From the NCBI RefSeq assembly GCF_014898815.1, contig NW_026515432.1, positions 25,037 to 89,036 on the forward strand: 64,000 bases of DNA, written 5' to 3'. Below, one piece after another: positions 48,905-61,634 of the stretch. Source of the stretch: Panonychus citri (Eukaryota; Arthropoda; Arachnida; Trombidiformes; Tetranychidae). Position 1 is the first letter of the stretch. The number at the start of each line of letters is the position of its first letter. The position numbers were made by a program, and so were the translations under genes. Under the pieces are notes generated by a model. That model did no database searches and was not told where the DNA came from. It worked only from the letters and a program-made list of their open reading frames with translations.

Positions 48905-51056
48905 TATTATTATATTAATTATTATCTTCGTTATAACCACATATACATACACACACATATTTATCATATATCATATATTACTCTGATTATTATCCATCCA
49001 CACACACACATATATATATATACCTTTAAACACTCCTCATCTTACATCTCTCTCCCTCTCCCCCTCTCTCTCTCTACCATCTCCTGCCCACTCCCACCAT
49101 CACGATGCAATATCTTTATACATACAGTCTTTATCCTTCATCTTTTCCCTTTTCCCTTTTATCCTCTTTCTCTCTCTCTCTCTGTAAGTTATAATGTCTT
49201 TATTTTCTTGTGTTGTTGTTGGTTTGTAGGTTAAGTTTCAAGTGATTTACACACATCGATGTTTTTGTTAATTGTTTAGTCGAAAAAATTGTTTTTTTCT
49301 CATCTTCTTATTTTTTGCTGAAATTTAATCTACTTAATTGTTTAGTTTATGGCGCTGATACTATAACTTAACCAGCAACATCCCACCTTAATCACCACCA
49401 CCACCACCATTACCCATCACCCACCAAAATCATCATCACTTGATCACCTTACAAAAAAAAAACAAAGATGAGGATAAACTGTGTGTGTGTATATATATAT
49501 TTATATTTACTCTAGCAATCAACAAATTATCAGAATTATTTTATTTTGCCCATTTAAAAAAGCAATATTCAACAATTAGCCCAAACCCCTTTGGTTTACA
49601 ATGGTTTACAATTAATTGTAGCTTTTTCCAACCTTTCTCTCCACCTTTCTGACATTACAATTACAATTATAATTTCATTTCATTTCATTAATCAAATTTT
49701 TCTTGTGTTATTGTCTAGTCTATATTTAAGCAATTAAAACACCAGATATATCAACAATTAATATATATATATATACATACATACATAATATTAAATAACA
49801 ATGACAATTAATTTAATTTAGTAGCGTGTTTTAAATTAGCAAACAATTTTAAATTGTCACTTAATCAGTTGTAATCTATTTTATCTGATCAGTATTAATA
49901 TTCAAAAACAAACAAAAAAAACAACAACAACAAAATAATTTGATTTGATTTGTCAATTTTACTCCGTGTGATATAAATATAATATATTTTAATTGTTGTC
50001 ACAATTTTAATCACCATCATCATCAAGAATCTTAATCATTTTAATCATCAAAAAAAAAAAGTTAATTGTTAACTATTGATTGAAGCTTTTTGCTTTTTCT
50101 TTGTCTCTTTGGATAACATTTTAATTGGAAAACAGTATGTTAATTGTTAACAATTAAACGTTACAATCAACTTGTTGGTTTTGTCTTTTATGTGTTTAAT
50201 TAAAAAAAGTTGTTATTAATAATAATGATTAATTAATTGCAAAATTTAACAACAACAACAACACCAACTAATCAACTGAAATACTTTGAATAATTAATTG
50301 TAATTTAAACTTTTTCCCAATTGTATCTAATTGTCAAATCACCTTATGTATTTACCTTTAATCCTATTAATTTAAATTGTTCATTCAAATTTACTCAGGG
50401 TAAGTAGTTAATTAAGTTAATCAAGAAGAAGAAGAGAAAATAATTAAGCCTTGTTATATTGTAATGAACAAAGAAACCAGAAGAAATTAAATTAATTATT
50501 GAACAAATTATTGGACAGCAATTAAAATGAAAAAAAAAGTTAACTCTCCTTAAATTGTGACAATTTATTTTTCCCGCGAGATAATTTGATCATCTTATAT
50601 ATTTAAAACAACAACATCAACAAGAAGAAGAGCAATTTAATCATATCAACAATTTGATTGTCCAACAATCAACTTAATCAAGAGTCTGCGTTTAAGAGTG
50701 GGTTACATTGCGCAAGAATAGTTAAGCTCACCCACCGTTGAGACAAAACCCACTCCCACCAAACCAAGAGTGGAAAAGTAGACTTGAAGTTCAGTTTGGA
50801 AAGTTTTTCATTCATGATAAGTGAGAAAAAAAAATTCTCAATTCTCAATATAAATTCAATTTGGAATCAAAATCATTACCTCATGTTTATGTGTGTGTAA
50901 GTGTAAACAATTAACTTCAACAATCAAGCCTGAAGGAAAATATCACCAATCATCTTGTCAATCAAGTGTATCAACAATTAACTAATCAATTCAATCAGAT
51001 TTACACAAAAACAGGAACAACAAGCTAATTGTTCAAAAGTGTTTTCAATCATCACC
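48905..51056. other. Intergenic region between TBC1D24-like and XK-related genes
   Basis: AT-rich, with CA/TA microsatellites (for example 49000-49025) and many ATTAATTG-type words. It should contain the 3' UTR of the upstream gene and the promoter of the XK-related gene. I see no clear AATAAA signal that I would place with confidence. An inverted repeat GAGTGGGTT...AACCCACTC lies at 50696-50704 and 50747-50755. Confidence 0.5.
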
Positions 51057-51092
51057 ATGAAGTTACTCTGAATGAAACTTTTTCTTGAGTGA
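51057..51092 (+). promoter_or_regulatory. Two abutting upstream ORFs before the XK-related start
   Basis: ATGAAGTTACTCTGA (51057-51071, strong A at -3) is immediately followed by a second ATG frame ending TGA at 51092 (MKLFLE). Both end 30 or more bases before the main ATG at 51123. If this sequence is in the mRNA, these uORFs would reduce translation of the main frame. The transcript start is unknown. Confidence 0.35.
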
Positions 51093-51122
51093 GAAAAAAC
51101 TTTCATCTGTGTTTCTAGAATA

Positions 51123-54100
51123 ATGTATCACTTACCAAATCAACTTCCACCCCACCTTCCACCTCTACCACCACCTAATCATCCACATCATCTTAATCAG
51201 CATCATCACCATCAAAAGCAACAACGACAACAACAACAACAACAACATCATCCTCATCACCAACAACACATTTATGACAATGACGGTAGTGTACCAGTTT
51301 TTTACCGTTATCAATATGATAGTGACTATAATTCAATAATAAATTCAAAAAACATGGTCACCTCATCAACCTCATCCGATGGGATTAAAAAAGATTCCGG
51401 ATTAATACAAATTTTATCCTCATCTTCCCATGATAATAATAATTCATCGCCTCTTTCCTCATCAACACCCTCACCTTCACCACCATTAGGTATGCTAATG
51501 GGTCCTGGTGATGATTGTCTTACCGGTGGTAATTCAGCTCCTGGTCAATCAATACTCACACCAAAGGAAAATACATTATCCTTTATTTATCCACTGGTGT
51601 CATTTATTTTTTCCACCCTCAATGTAATCATTAACACCTTACTAGTTTACCTGTTTTACCTTGAAAATCAGCATACATGGTTCATTTTGACTTCGACATT
51701 TTTATTTATTCCACTTTTACTGGTAAACATATTCAGTATCAAATGGTGAGTTTCCCACTCTGTCTCTCTTTTCTTATACACCCTCCCATTCATTTTCCCA
51801 CTCTCAACAATTTAAATTGTCTCATAACGAATACAATATCAATCCATTCTCATGATATTATATCCATTTACCTTTAGCATCCAAATAACATTGCGTGATA
51901 GTTTAACATTGTTGTTATTTTTTTTTGTTTCTGTCATGAAAATATATCCAAGCAACACAGTCAGTGGGAGAGAGCAGTGGTGGGTGGTGGGTGGAGGTTG
52001 AAGGTGGATTGTAAATATTAAACAATAGAAATGAAAAAAAAAGATATTTGTATTCAGGTTTCTATTTTTAATCTTTTTTTCATGTTACTTTTAAACTCAT
52101 TTGATGATATAAGTAATTGTATTGTTTTCACCACCCAACGATCATCATGGTAAATCAGATAACATTCTGAATGGTGGATTATTGAAGGGTGGAAACTTTC
52201 ATTTTTCTCTCTCTCTCTCTTTGATCCTGGGAATGTTATATTAGACAGGAAATTCATGTTATCTGTTGTATGCAAAAGGTTGGATGATTTGAATCCCTCT
52301 CTACGATTTTGCTGATCTGATTCAGAACTTTTTTGTTTTATCCTTGTATTCCCTTGTGGAAACTCAATGGTTTCCCATGTTTCTTGATTTATATCATGTT
52401 ATCAATATGCTTTTATCATGCAATGAATTGAAACCAGTGATATAAAATGGGTTAACAATAAATGGGAAGAGAGAGAGAGAGAGAGAGAGACGGTAATAGT
52501 TTCACTCTGAAAAAATTATCAACATATTTATGCATAAAATGATAGAATCCATATTCATGATAATGTTCACCATGAATTTTGTATATAAATTATTCAATTT
52601 CAAAGCTTTGTCCTTCTCTTATCATTTTATGTTTACATTTTGAATTGATTATCTCATGAACCCTTTATTTCATTTGGATACTTTGGCAACTATTACATGA
52701 TCATGTTAACGATAATGATCATGGCTCTTGATATTTATCATCTCAATCTCTGAATCATGAATTCTTATCTCCGTATCTTTTAGTTATATCTTCAACTTCC
52801 TTTTCCCTCATCATCATTTTTTCTTCCGTTTTTTCTTCACTTTTCATTCCAAGTGATCTTCATGAGTCCGGAAAATGAATTGATAGATCGCTTGTCCCTC
52901 GGAACTGGCTCCGGATGTCCTTATTACATCTACATGTTACATCACAAGAAAATTGTGACAATCATCTTCATCTTCATCTTCATCCTTATCTTTTATCCTT
53001 ATAATCTTTGATCTCTCTGTCTCTCTCTCACACACACTACCCATCATCTACTTTTCTCCCTATTGAACACAAAATGTCAATAAATGATGACGATTCTGAC
53101 AATGATTCTGATAAAACATTCCCTCCATTTCCATAAAGATGGATCTTGATTCTCGTTTTCATATTTATCTTTCTCTTTCCAGATTATTTGAAATAGAAAT
53201 GAAGATAAAGATAAAGATAAAGAAGATAGAGAAGATGACACATTTCCACTCTCTCACTCTCTCATCAATGATCATCTGATACAGAATCAGAATATTTTAT
53301 CTCTATCATGGTTAACTGGATAAAGTGAACGATAGAAATGATAAATTTCAGATGAAACTTGCTGAATCTCAGACATTAACCCATAGACCAAAAATAAAGA
53401 CAAAAAAAGGTTGAATGAGAATCTAATTCACAATGAAATACTATCAGCTAATTCTGTCAATATTTGTCATTAATAATGATCATGATCATGATGGTGATAA
53501 CTCAATGAAATCTCATTCCAAATATTTATTCAATTCACCTTTAATACATTAAAAATTGAAACTTATCCAATAAAGTTCATATCAGGATAAATTAACTGTG
53601 TGTTTCAAAATGATAATACCAATAGATTATCGTAATTAATCAACATGGTTTAATATTTTCACTCAAGAGTAATTATAATACACGATGATTATGATGATTT
53701 ACCCTTGGTGGGTAAATAAATGAATCTCAAGTTCAGGTAAAATCAGTTGATGAGTAATTATTATCTCAAAGGATTGGGTTGTATTTTTTATCACCATCAT
53801 CAGCATCATGTATTATGTAATTGTTGATGATTAAATTCAATGAGGTGTTCAAGTTAATTAGTAGTTCAGTATCACCAAGTTTATCATGATGCTTATGATA
53901 TTATTCATTGTTCATTAAACATCAACACCCACAGTAAAAGGGGATATATAGACATTGTTGTGGGTGAAAAAAATACCATGAAAAACAATGAAGAGGTTGA
54001 AACTTTGCCCCTTTTTTCATGGTAATGGTTGGAGGAGGTGGGAAAATGTTGTCAGATTTGTTGAGAGGCTTTTGCTTCATGTTTAACTTGTTAGTCTTTT

Positions 54101-55656
54101 TTTTCATGGTGTTTTTTTTACCACCATCACCATTCAGATGATTATGGTTCTTGTTTCATGCTGTGAATTTATATATCATTAAGTTTGGTGATGATTTTGT
54201 ATTTATTATGATAAATATGAACTTGAGTTAGGGACTAATTACAAATGCATATTACGATTAATCCATGAGATTTTACATCATGAATTCGGGTATGGAATAG
54301 GAAATTTAACCAAGAAAAATGACTAAAAGTTAATCATTGATGCTGTGGTGGTGATGAGAGAGTAGGGTGGGCAAAAAATGACAGAATGTTAAGATAATGA
54401 GCTCGAAGTTTAGGTGTTAATGAACATGGGAGATTGTAGAAAACAAGAGATTTGAATTTAGAGAAAAGTTTTTCACTCAGTTTTATCTCATTTCTTATGA
54501 CAGGGAATGTTAATCATGAAAGAGAGAGAGAGAGAGAGAAATATGAATATCTAAATTCTGATGTGATTTTTGTTCTCAAGCAAATTAATCCACCATGATT
54601 ATGATTAATAGGAGAAAAGATAAAAAAAAGTTCGCTACGATTATTTTGATAGGCAAAGATTTAAGTTTAAAAGTGTCCATGAAATTATCATGTTCACGGA
54701 TTCTTCAACTTGTCAGCTTCAAATGAGAATTGAAAAATTGTGAATATGAATCTCTGATGAAACTTTTGGAATTTAAAGATAACTCATGATTCATATTCTT
54801 TAAGCACCAATATGATCTGATTTCTTTTATATTTTGTTTTGTTTTGCATTTTTCGAAAAGTTCAAAAAGTTTTTTCTCTTTCTTTTTTTCCATGATATCA
54901 GAAACTGAACTTTATTCATTTTCATCAATTTTCTCCTGAGTTCGAACCCTTTTATTTTCTTGCATCTCACTTATTCTAACCTTACCCAGCGATTCCTCCT
55001 CAGCTTGGTAATAAATTTCATAAGAGAAACTTTATCATTTCAACCATGAATATCATCATAACTGAATAATCACCAGAATTTTCAGCAAAAAAAAGGGAAA
55101 AATATAAATAAGTTATATACCAAGAGGAAACTTTCAGGGTGAAAAAAAGGATTTCTATACTTTAGCTTTCAAGTTCATCATAAGAAATGATTTCATGATA
55201 ATAGATTAACCTGAGCTTTTGATAACTTTTTTCAACTTTGATACTGTTACAAGAGAGACAAATTTAATCCATTGCAAAATTATTTAATAACTAATATAAA
55301 AACATTTTTCTTTCCAATATTTGTATTCCTATTCCACCAAACTGACCAATGCTTGACCACAATCACCATGAAAATGGCTCGAAACTTGGATTCATCTGGT
55401 TCATGTATGAAAATTGACCTTTACTCAACTTGTTTCAACTCATTCATATATAAATACAACATAACATTGTCCATGATTGTGTTTACTTTTGCTGAAACAA
55501 TGTTTTTCATGGTCATCACTGGACATGATTTTGGTCATCCAGGTATATTCAAGATTATCGTCAATATAAAAATGAACCTTGTCGACCAAGGTTAACATCA
55601 TTTCAATGGATCATCAAAATATTTGCTCATCTTTTGCTGATTGGACACATCTTTAG
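51123..55656 (+). CDS. XK-related protein (XKR family), first two coding exons, partial
   Basis: XKR proteins are multi-pass plasma-membrane proteins; some act as phospholipid scramblases. Exon 1 (51123-51745) starts MYHLPNQLPPHLPP and has a His/Gln/Pro-rich N-terminus (residues ~1-50), a Ser-rich stretch, then two hydrophobic segments (LSFIYPLVSFIFSTLNVIIN and WFILTSTFLFIPLLLVNIFS) ending IKW. Exon 2 (55543-55656) is joined in phase 2 across a 3.8-kb intron: W then YIQDYRQYKNEP... QWIIKIFAHLLLIGHIF. This SxKWYIxDY transition followed by a helix is typical of XKR proteins. GT follows exon 2 at 55657. Later exons are not found before 64000, so either the next intron exceeds 8 kb or I missed small exons. 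Two uORFs precede the start. Confidence 0.85.
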
Positions 55657-56688
55657 GTAAGCAAATAGCCAATAAATTATATTATACTTATCATCTTAGT
55701 TGGGTCATCATTATCATCATCCTCATCCTCATCCTAATATAATAATAAAAGAAAAAGACAAAAAAACTGAAAGCATTAAACTAACACTAATCATGAAATG
55801 ACCATAAGACATTATCATCTTGTTAATATCCTTTAAGTTTACATGTTGATAGTAACATGGTGGAGGTTGAAACAAAGGCCTAAATATAGCTCATGATGAT
55901 TTATCATATCTCTCTCTCTCTCTCTCTCTCTCGCATGATGATAAATATTATCTTGTTTCAACTTTGCCCTTTCATAGGTTAATAACCGTAATAATAAACT
56001 AATAATTTTTGGAGATAATTTTTTTCTCACTGATTTTATTTCATTCACAATTTTGGGTTCTCTTGTTTTTTGTTATGAATGTGACTTGAATCACTAATCA
56101 TGATCAAATTGTTACAATTATGATGATAAAGAGAAACCAGAATCTATTGTTAATATGAGTTATCAAAATGTGATTAGAAATATCAAAGTGGCAAAGGAGG
56201 GAAATATATTGAAAGAGAATAGAACAGAAAAAAAGTTGTATCGAATTTTTTTTCTTCTCCTTTTTCTCTTTTTATATTCTAGATTCTCTCTTGGGATTCC
56301 AATTGATAATTTACTCCATGTATCATCATCTTCATTGTTTCTGAATAGTTTCATGATATTAGTGATCAATATGTTGATCATTTGATTAAGTATCAGTATT
56401 AACATTAAATTGTCACTAGTTGATGTTCAGGTTGTGGGTGGGAACAGAATCCAGGATATAATTTAGTTCAAGTGAGCAGTCAAGTTTAAATGATTACCTC
56501 TCACTCTGTGAATGATGATGATGAGTAAAGATGATGATAAAGAAGAAGATGATGATGACTGATTCTTGATTGGCTTTTACATTTGCAAGTAAATAAGTGA
56601 TGAAAGGATGATTAACTTTCTAATTGGTTGATTTCATTCATCACAAGATGATTACAGAATTAAAAGGATGAAAATGATAATAGTTATT

Positions 56689-56693
<5 letters not shown>

Positions 56694-56751
<58 letters not shown>
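56694..56751. repeat. (GA)n microsatellite, about 57 bp
   Basis: Longest uninterrupted dinucleotide tract in the window. Confidence 0.95.
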
Positions 56752-56754
<3 letters not shown>

Positions 56755-57188
56755 GAAAATAAAGATGATGATGAAAACATTAAGTATTAATATTAAAATG
56801 ACAAAAGGATGATAACTGGAAGATGATTAAAAAGATTCCATGTTAAACTTTTCAAATGATTAATAATAAAGGAAACAAATGGATACAGAATCTGAGACTA
56901 TTATTCAAGTACATTTATATATATGTATCATTAGATTTTGTCATTTCAATAAAAGAAGACGATGATCTTTTTATGACGATTAAGAAAGAAATGAAAATGA
57001 AGAGAGAGAATATACCAAGATAGAATAATCAAGAACTCTCTAACTGAACATAATTCTTTATCTTAATCATGATCATGGAACTTTTTTCATCCAATGTGCT
57101 CCTATTTCCTCTAAATATCATCTTCATCTCAATAGTAAAGCATCAATTTAAACGTTTACCTAAAATATTAACCAATTTAATGAATATA

Positions 57189-57675
57189 CAGGGCAATTCA
57201 GCTATTTTTACCGATGTTTTTTGCGATTTTCTCAGCAACTAAGAGTCGTAGAGACACGAGACTTGATTGGTATGAGCTTGAGCGATACTTGTTTGTCATA
57301 TCAAAAGATCAAGGTCATTCAGGTCATCGGTAAAATAACACGTTTCAAGGTCATCTGAAGGTGCTACAGTTATCCTTCACATTTTTAACCCTGTAAAATG
57401 AGTTTAGAGATTCTTGTGTCACAGATATTGAGATATTACTGTTTAATTGAATAACTGTTGAAAATCTTTTATGCAATAAATTTATCCTAACGTGCATTGC
57501 AAAGCTCATAGAAACCTCAAAACTTGCCCGTAGTGTCTCTGAATATTCTTCTTTATTGCATTACCTTCAGATAACCTTGAAACGTGTTATTTTACCGATG
57601 ACCTGAATGACTCTACGACTCTTAGTTGCTGAGAAAATCGCAAAAAACATCGGTAAAAATAGCTGAATTGCCATG
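57189..57675. mobile_element. Second MITE of the 9195 family, 487 bp
   Basis: Begins CAGGGCAATTCAGC and ends GCTGAATTGCCATG, flanked by TA on both sides (57187-57188, 57676-57677). Both arms and the centre match the copy at 9195 closely (GATTTTCTCAGCAACTAAGAG, AAATCTTTTATGC). The left arm holds AGGTCA-TTC-AGGTCA (57312-57326), a direct repeat spaced by 3 bp. The right arm lacks part of the repeat present in the left. No transposase is encoded. Confidence 0.85.
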
Positions 57676-57677
57676 TA

Positions 57678-58000
57678 TTGTAGATCTGATTAGAGTTTGA
57701 TCCATTCAAAATGATATCTGGCATCCCTAGTAAACCAAAGACAGGCCAACTTCACTTGGATTTTCTCGAACGGATACGGCATTTTATCTTCTAACTTTTT
57801 CAAATCAAATGAATTTACATCAACTGGCGAAGAGATATCATTAGAGTTAACCACGGAACAAAAGTCATAAGTCATAATTGCAAAAATAATTAATGTTTAC
57901 ACATTAAATAGTATTGCAAGAATACGGAATTTTAGACGCCGAAGTGAGTCGGATTGAGTGAGTGAGTGAATACTTCGGTAAAAATAGCTGAATCGCCCTG
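57678..58000. mobile_element. Extra MITE terminal repeat (57975-58000) and the segment before it
   Basis: TCGGTAAAAATAGCTGAATCGCCCTG at 57975-58000, followed by TA, is a third copy of the terminal repeat in the same orientation as the right end of the 57189 MITE. The interval therefore could be the inside of a longer 812-bp element that shares its left end. A minus-strand 61-codon frame (57690-57875, containing YPFEKIQVKLACLWFTRDA) lies inside; I do not recognise it. The TGAGTGAGTG run at 57952-57968 is simple repeat. Confidence 0.5.
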
Positions 58001-59394
58001 TACAGCTAAATGTATCATGATCATCTTTTTATATAAACAAAAGATGATGATGAAAACGGATGAAGATTATATCCTTTCCAACTTTCTCTCTCTCTCTTAC
58101 TCTCGCTCTCCATTGAAAGATGCTCGAGATGAAGATGAAGATAACCACAAAGTATTGAACCATAAGCTGAGTTATATTAGAAAATTGTTTTTGATATTGA
58201 TTTGGATGAAAATCGAGAAGGAAGAAATTACCAAATCAAGTTTGATGATCGATATAAAAACCAATCAACACTTTCTATGCTCTGATGTCCATCGATCAAT
58301 AAAGTGGATGAAAATTGACAAGAGAAACTGTTTCCCATCGTTATCACCAAAGTCCAAAATTGCCAATTACCTTTACACCGAGTTGATGAGTTGGTAATTT
58401 ATGATTGAAAATTGGGAAAAGTAGGAAAAGAAATTCCCAAAGATAAACATGGAAAGTGTTCAGTGTTAATCAACATTAAGAGGAGAAAAAAAAATTTCCA
58501 CTAAACTTGAACATGATGATTCAGTGGGAATAAAAATGAGTTCATTAATTAGACTTGATAATTATCATGATAATAATTATGAAGATTCATGTATAACCAG
58601 AAGGGCTGAACTTTTATCTCTCTCTTCAGAACTTTTTTCTCCATTTTCATGAGAATGATGGAAACCACAGCATCAACTAATGTCTTTTATTGTTTCTTCA
58701 TCCTCATTTAATTGGTGAGCAGTAAATTATCATTCTTACTAATTAAGTGATAATCTATTATCGTGATTATTATTCATTGAGAATTTGGTTCAAGATTTTT
58801 GACCTTCGACTATTTTATTTGATAAATTGACAATTTTTCTTAATTTTTTCGCGTGCATTTCCCAAAAATTTAGCTTATATTTCACGATTAATAATTAACT
58901 TGAATTGAATAATCTTGCTAATTATTTCCATTCTCATCTGATGAATGATTACCATTATCGCCTATTCAAACTCCCCTGAGGCTATTTACTCAATCATCTA
59001 CATTGGTTGCTTATAATCAACCAAGAAAAAGAAGCTCCAGAAAGAAATAATTTTTGCCTCTTATTTATCATTCCATGTTCATCCTGATTAACATGATAAT
59101 AGATGATGATGAAGTTCTGATGAGGTTATTTCAAGTAATGCCTTTAGTTGTGTTAGTCATTTGACGATAAACTGGCGATAATCCATCAATTCATTATATT
59201 AATTAAAACTGATAAAATAATTAAACAATTATGATTTTTGTTTCTCTCATTCAATGCAAATCAATGAGTTAGTTTCAAGCTTCACTTTTTGATTTAATTA
59301 AATTAGATAGCAGTTTAACTAAAATGCAGAAATTCATCTTAATTGGTCACAGTCATTGTATAAATTGGCTCAATTTCGGAGCTTCTCGAAAAAC

Positions 59395-59500
59395 GTGTTA
59401 AAAGGTCATTTTAAGGTCATTTGAAAGAATATAAAATGACCTTGCAAAGCGTCGTTCGGAAAATTACCTCAATGACCTTGAAAATAGTAAAATCGAGCGC
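59395..59500. repeat. AGGTCA-rich segment
   Basis: AGGTCA occurs at 59403-59408 and 59414-59419 (spaced by 5 bp), with two inverted copies (TGACCT) within the next 70 bp. Context resembles the MITE arms (AACGTGTT...AAGGTCAT), so it may be a decayed relative. Confidence 0.5.
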
Positions 59501-61579
59501 TTCAATTCTGTTAAGTCTTCTGGTCAGCGTTACCCTCATTCAACAGTCAGCAATTATTACTTCAATATCAATATATGTAATAATAGTAATTCAAATTTAG
59601 TGACTAGCAACACAGGGAAAGTTGTTAATAGTAGCAAACTATTAACTGGTAGTACATTGAGACTGTTCAGTGTTATCCACACACTAAACAATTATGTTTT
59701 CAATATTATTATTGCTAATAATAATTCAAATATAATTATCAACAACATAGGAAAATTGTTAATGTTAGACAAGTCGAAATCCACAAGTTTTCAGAAAATT
59801 TTAGATGGGCTGCTCATGGCCTGGGTGGACATTACAGGATAGTTTAAAACACCAAAAGGAAGCTCATATTAAAGTCAATTTTTGTGTTCAGCTTCGATGA
59901 ATAAATCATGGTATGGATGCTCACTACTGGTGGTGCAACACCAAGACAAATCAAAAGTGCTTATTAAAGAAGATTCCGCTCCACATCCCAATGAACATCA
60001 TTATTTGTAAAAAAACTCAAGTTTCGAGTAGCATGATAACTCGAAAATAGTATTTGTCCCTTTATTATCAAACATGTGACCTTCTAATAAAAATATGGTT
60101 TTAAATTGAATAAAGGTCAAAATTTGAATCAATTTTATTACCAATCTATGGTTTTATTGGATATAAATTCATTTTGAACGTTGAATAAATTGTTTCATTG
60201 GATTTCAAATCACCAGATTATCAATTGATTTCTTAATCTAATCATATCTTTTTTTTGAATATTGTAATGTTTTTTATTCCACTCTCGTGATAATAATCTG
60301 ATTTTTTCTGCATTCAAAAGATTAACATTTATCTAACTTACTATCTACACTTTTACTCACCTTGAAATCTACTAGAGACAAAATTTATCAAGTTCACCCT
60401 GAGGGGTTCATCCAATACCCAAAGAGTACCCGAAATAATAACAAAATAATTTGAAATTCAAGCTCATCTTTCATGAGTAAATTTAAATGGAACTTGAAAA
60501 TACTTGACGAGAATGCATGATAACTATCAGTTTACCAGAACTTTCAGAGTTTATATATACACACACACATTTACTTACTAATTTACTTTCATCCATTGAG
60601 AAAAAAACAAGAAAAGTTGAGAATCGTAAATAGAAAAATAAGTAAAAGAAATGAATTAAATTAACCTCTCATTCTCTCTCATTCGTATACAGATTAATAA
60701 TGTTAATGTTCATTTGAGATCGAATAAAGTTTTTCAGGGTAATCATGGAAAAAGGTGGGAGAAGATAGACAAAAAATGAAACAATGAAAAGGCAGAAACA
60801 TTGAAAATGAGAATCAAGAATCTTCAAGAATTGAATCTGATAAGTTACATGAAGTGTAGCATGAGGAAGAAGTGTATTAGTTTATGAGCGAACAAAAAAG
60901 CAAGAATGTCAGTCTATCAGAATCAGGGAGGTTAAATTATCCCTCCCAGAATTTTCAGTAACATGCAACAGCTTTTGCTCTGGCTGAATTTACCCTGAAG
61001 AGACATTTTTCATTTTTAAAGCTTGAGAATGTTGCTCAATGAAAAATAAGAGACTGAAAAAGTTTGAGTAGAAAAGTAAGAAAAAAAAATAATAATAGTA
61101 GAAGAAGAAGAAAATAGGATGATAATGAGGGTATTAAAGATGAGGATGAAGATAAAGAAAAGAGGATGAGAAAGATGAGAAACCCCATAAGGCTCATCAT
61201 CATCAGCATCTTAACTGTTAACTAAACGTCATCAAAATCAACATCAATTTAGAGTGAGTTACTCTTTAAGGTGACATACACACACACTTACCCTCATCAG
61301 CTTATTCAAAACTCCAACCTCAGCCTCTTTTGTAGCCTCCCCACCGCTGTTTTATGTGCACACACTACACCCACCACCCATTACCCACCGTCTATTGATT
61401 ATACCATTGAAACAACATAAAACTTTGTTATCACAATCAAATTTTGATCCAATCATTTTTTTCAGATCTTACACCAGGAAGCACTTTATGTTGTTTAGAT
61501 GATGATGATGATGTTGAGAAAACTTCATCTTCATCCATGAGTTTATCTTCATGTTATCACTGTCCCATTTATTTTGACA

Positions 61580-61582
<3 letters not shown>

Positions 61583-61632
<50 letters not shown>
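61583..61632. repeat. (CT)n microsatellite, about 49 bp
   Basis: Uninterrupted CT tract. Confidence 0.95.
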
Positions 61633-61634
<2 letters not shown>

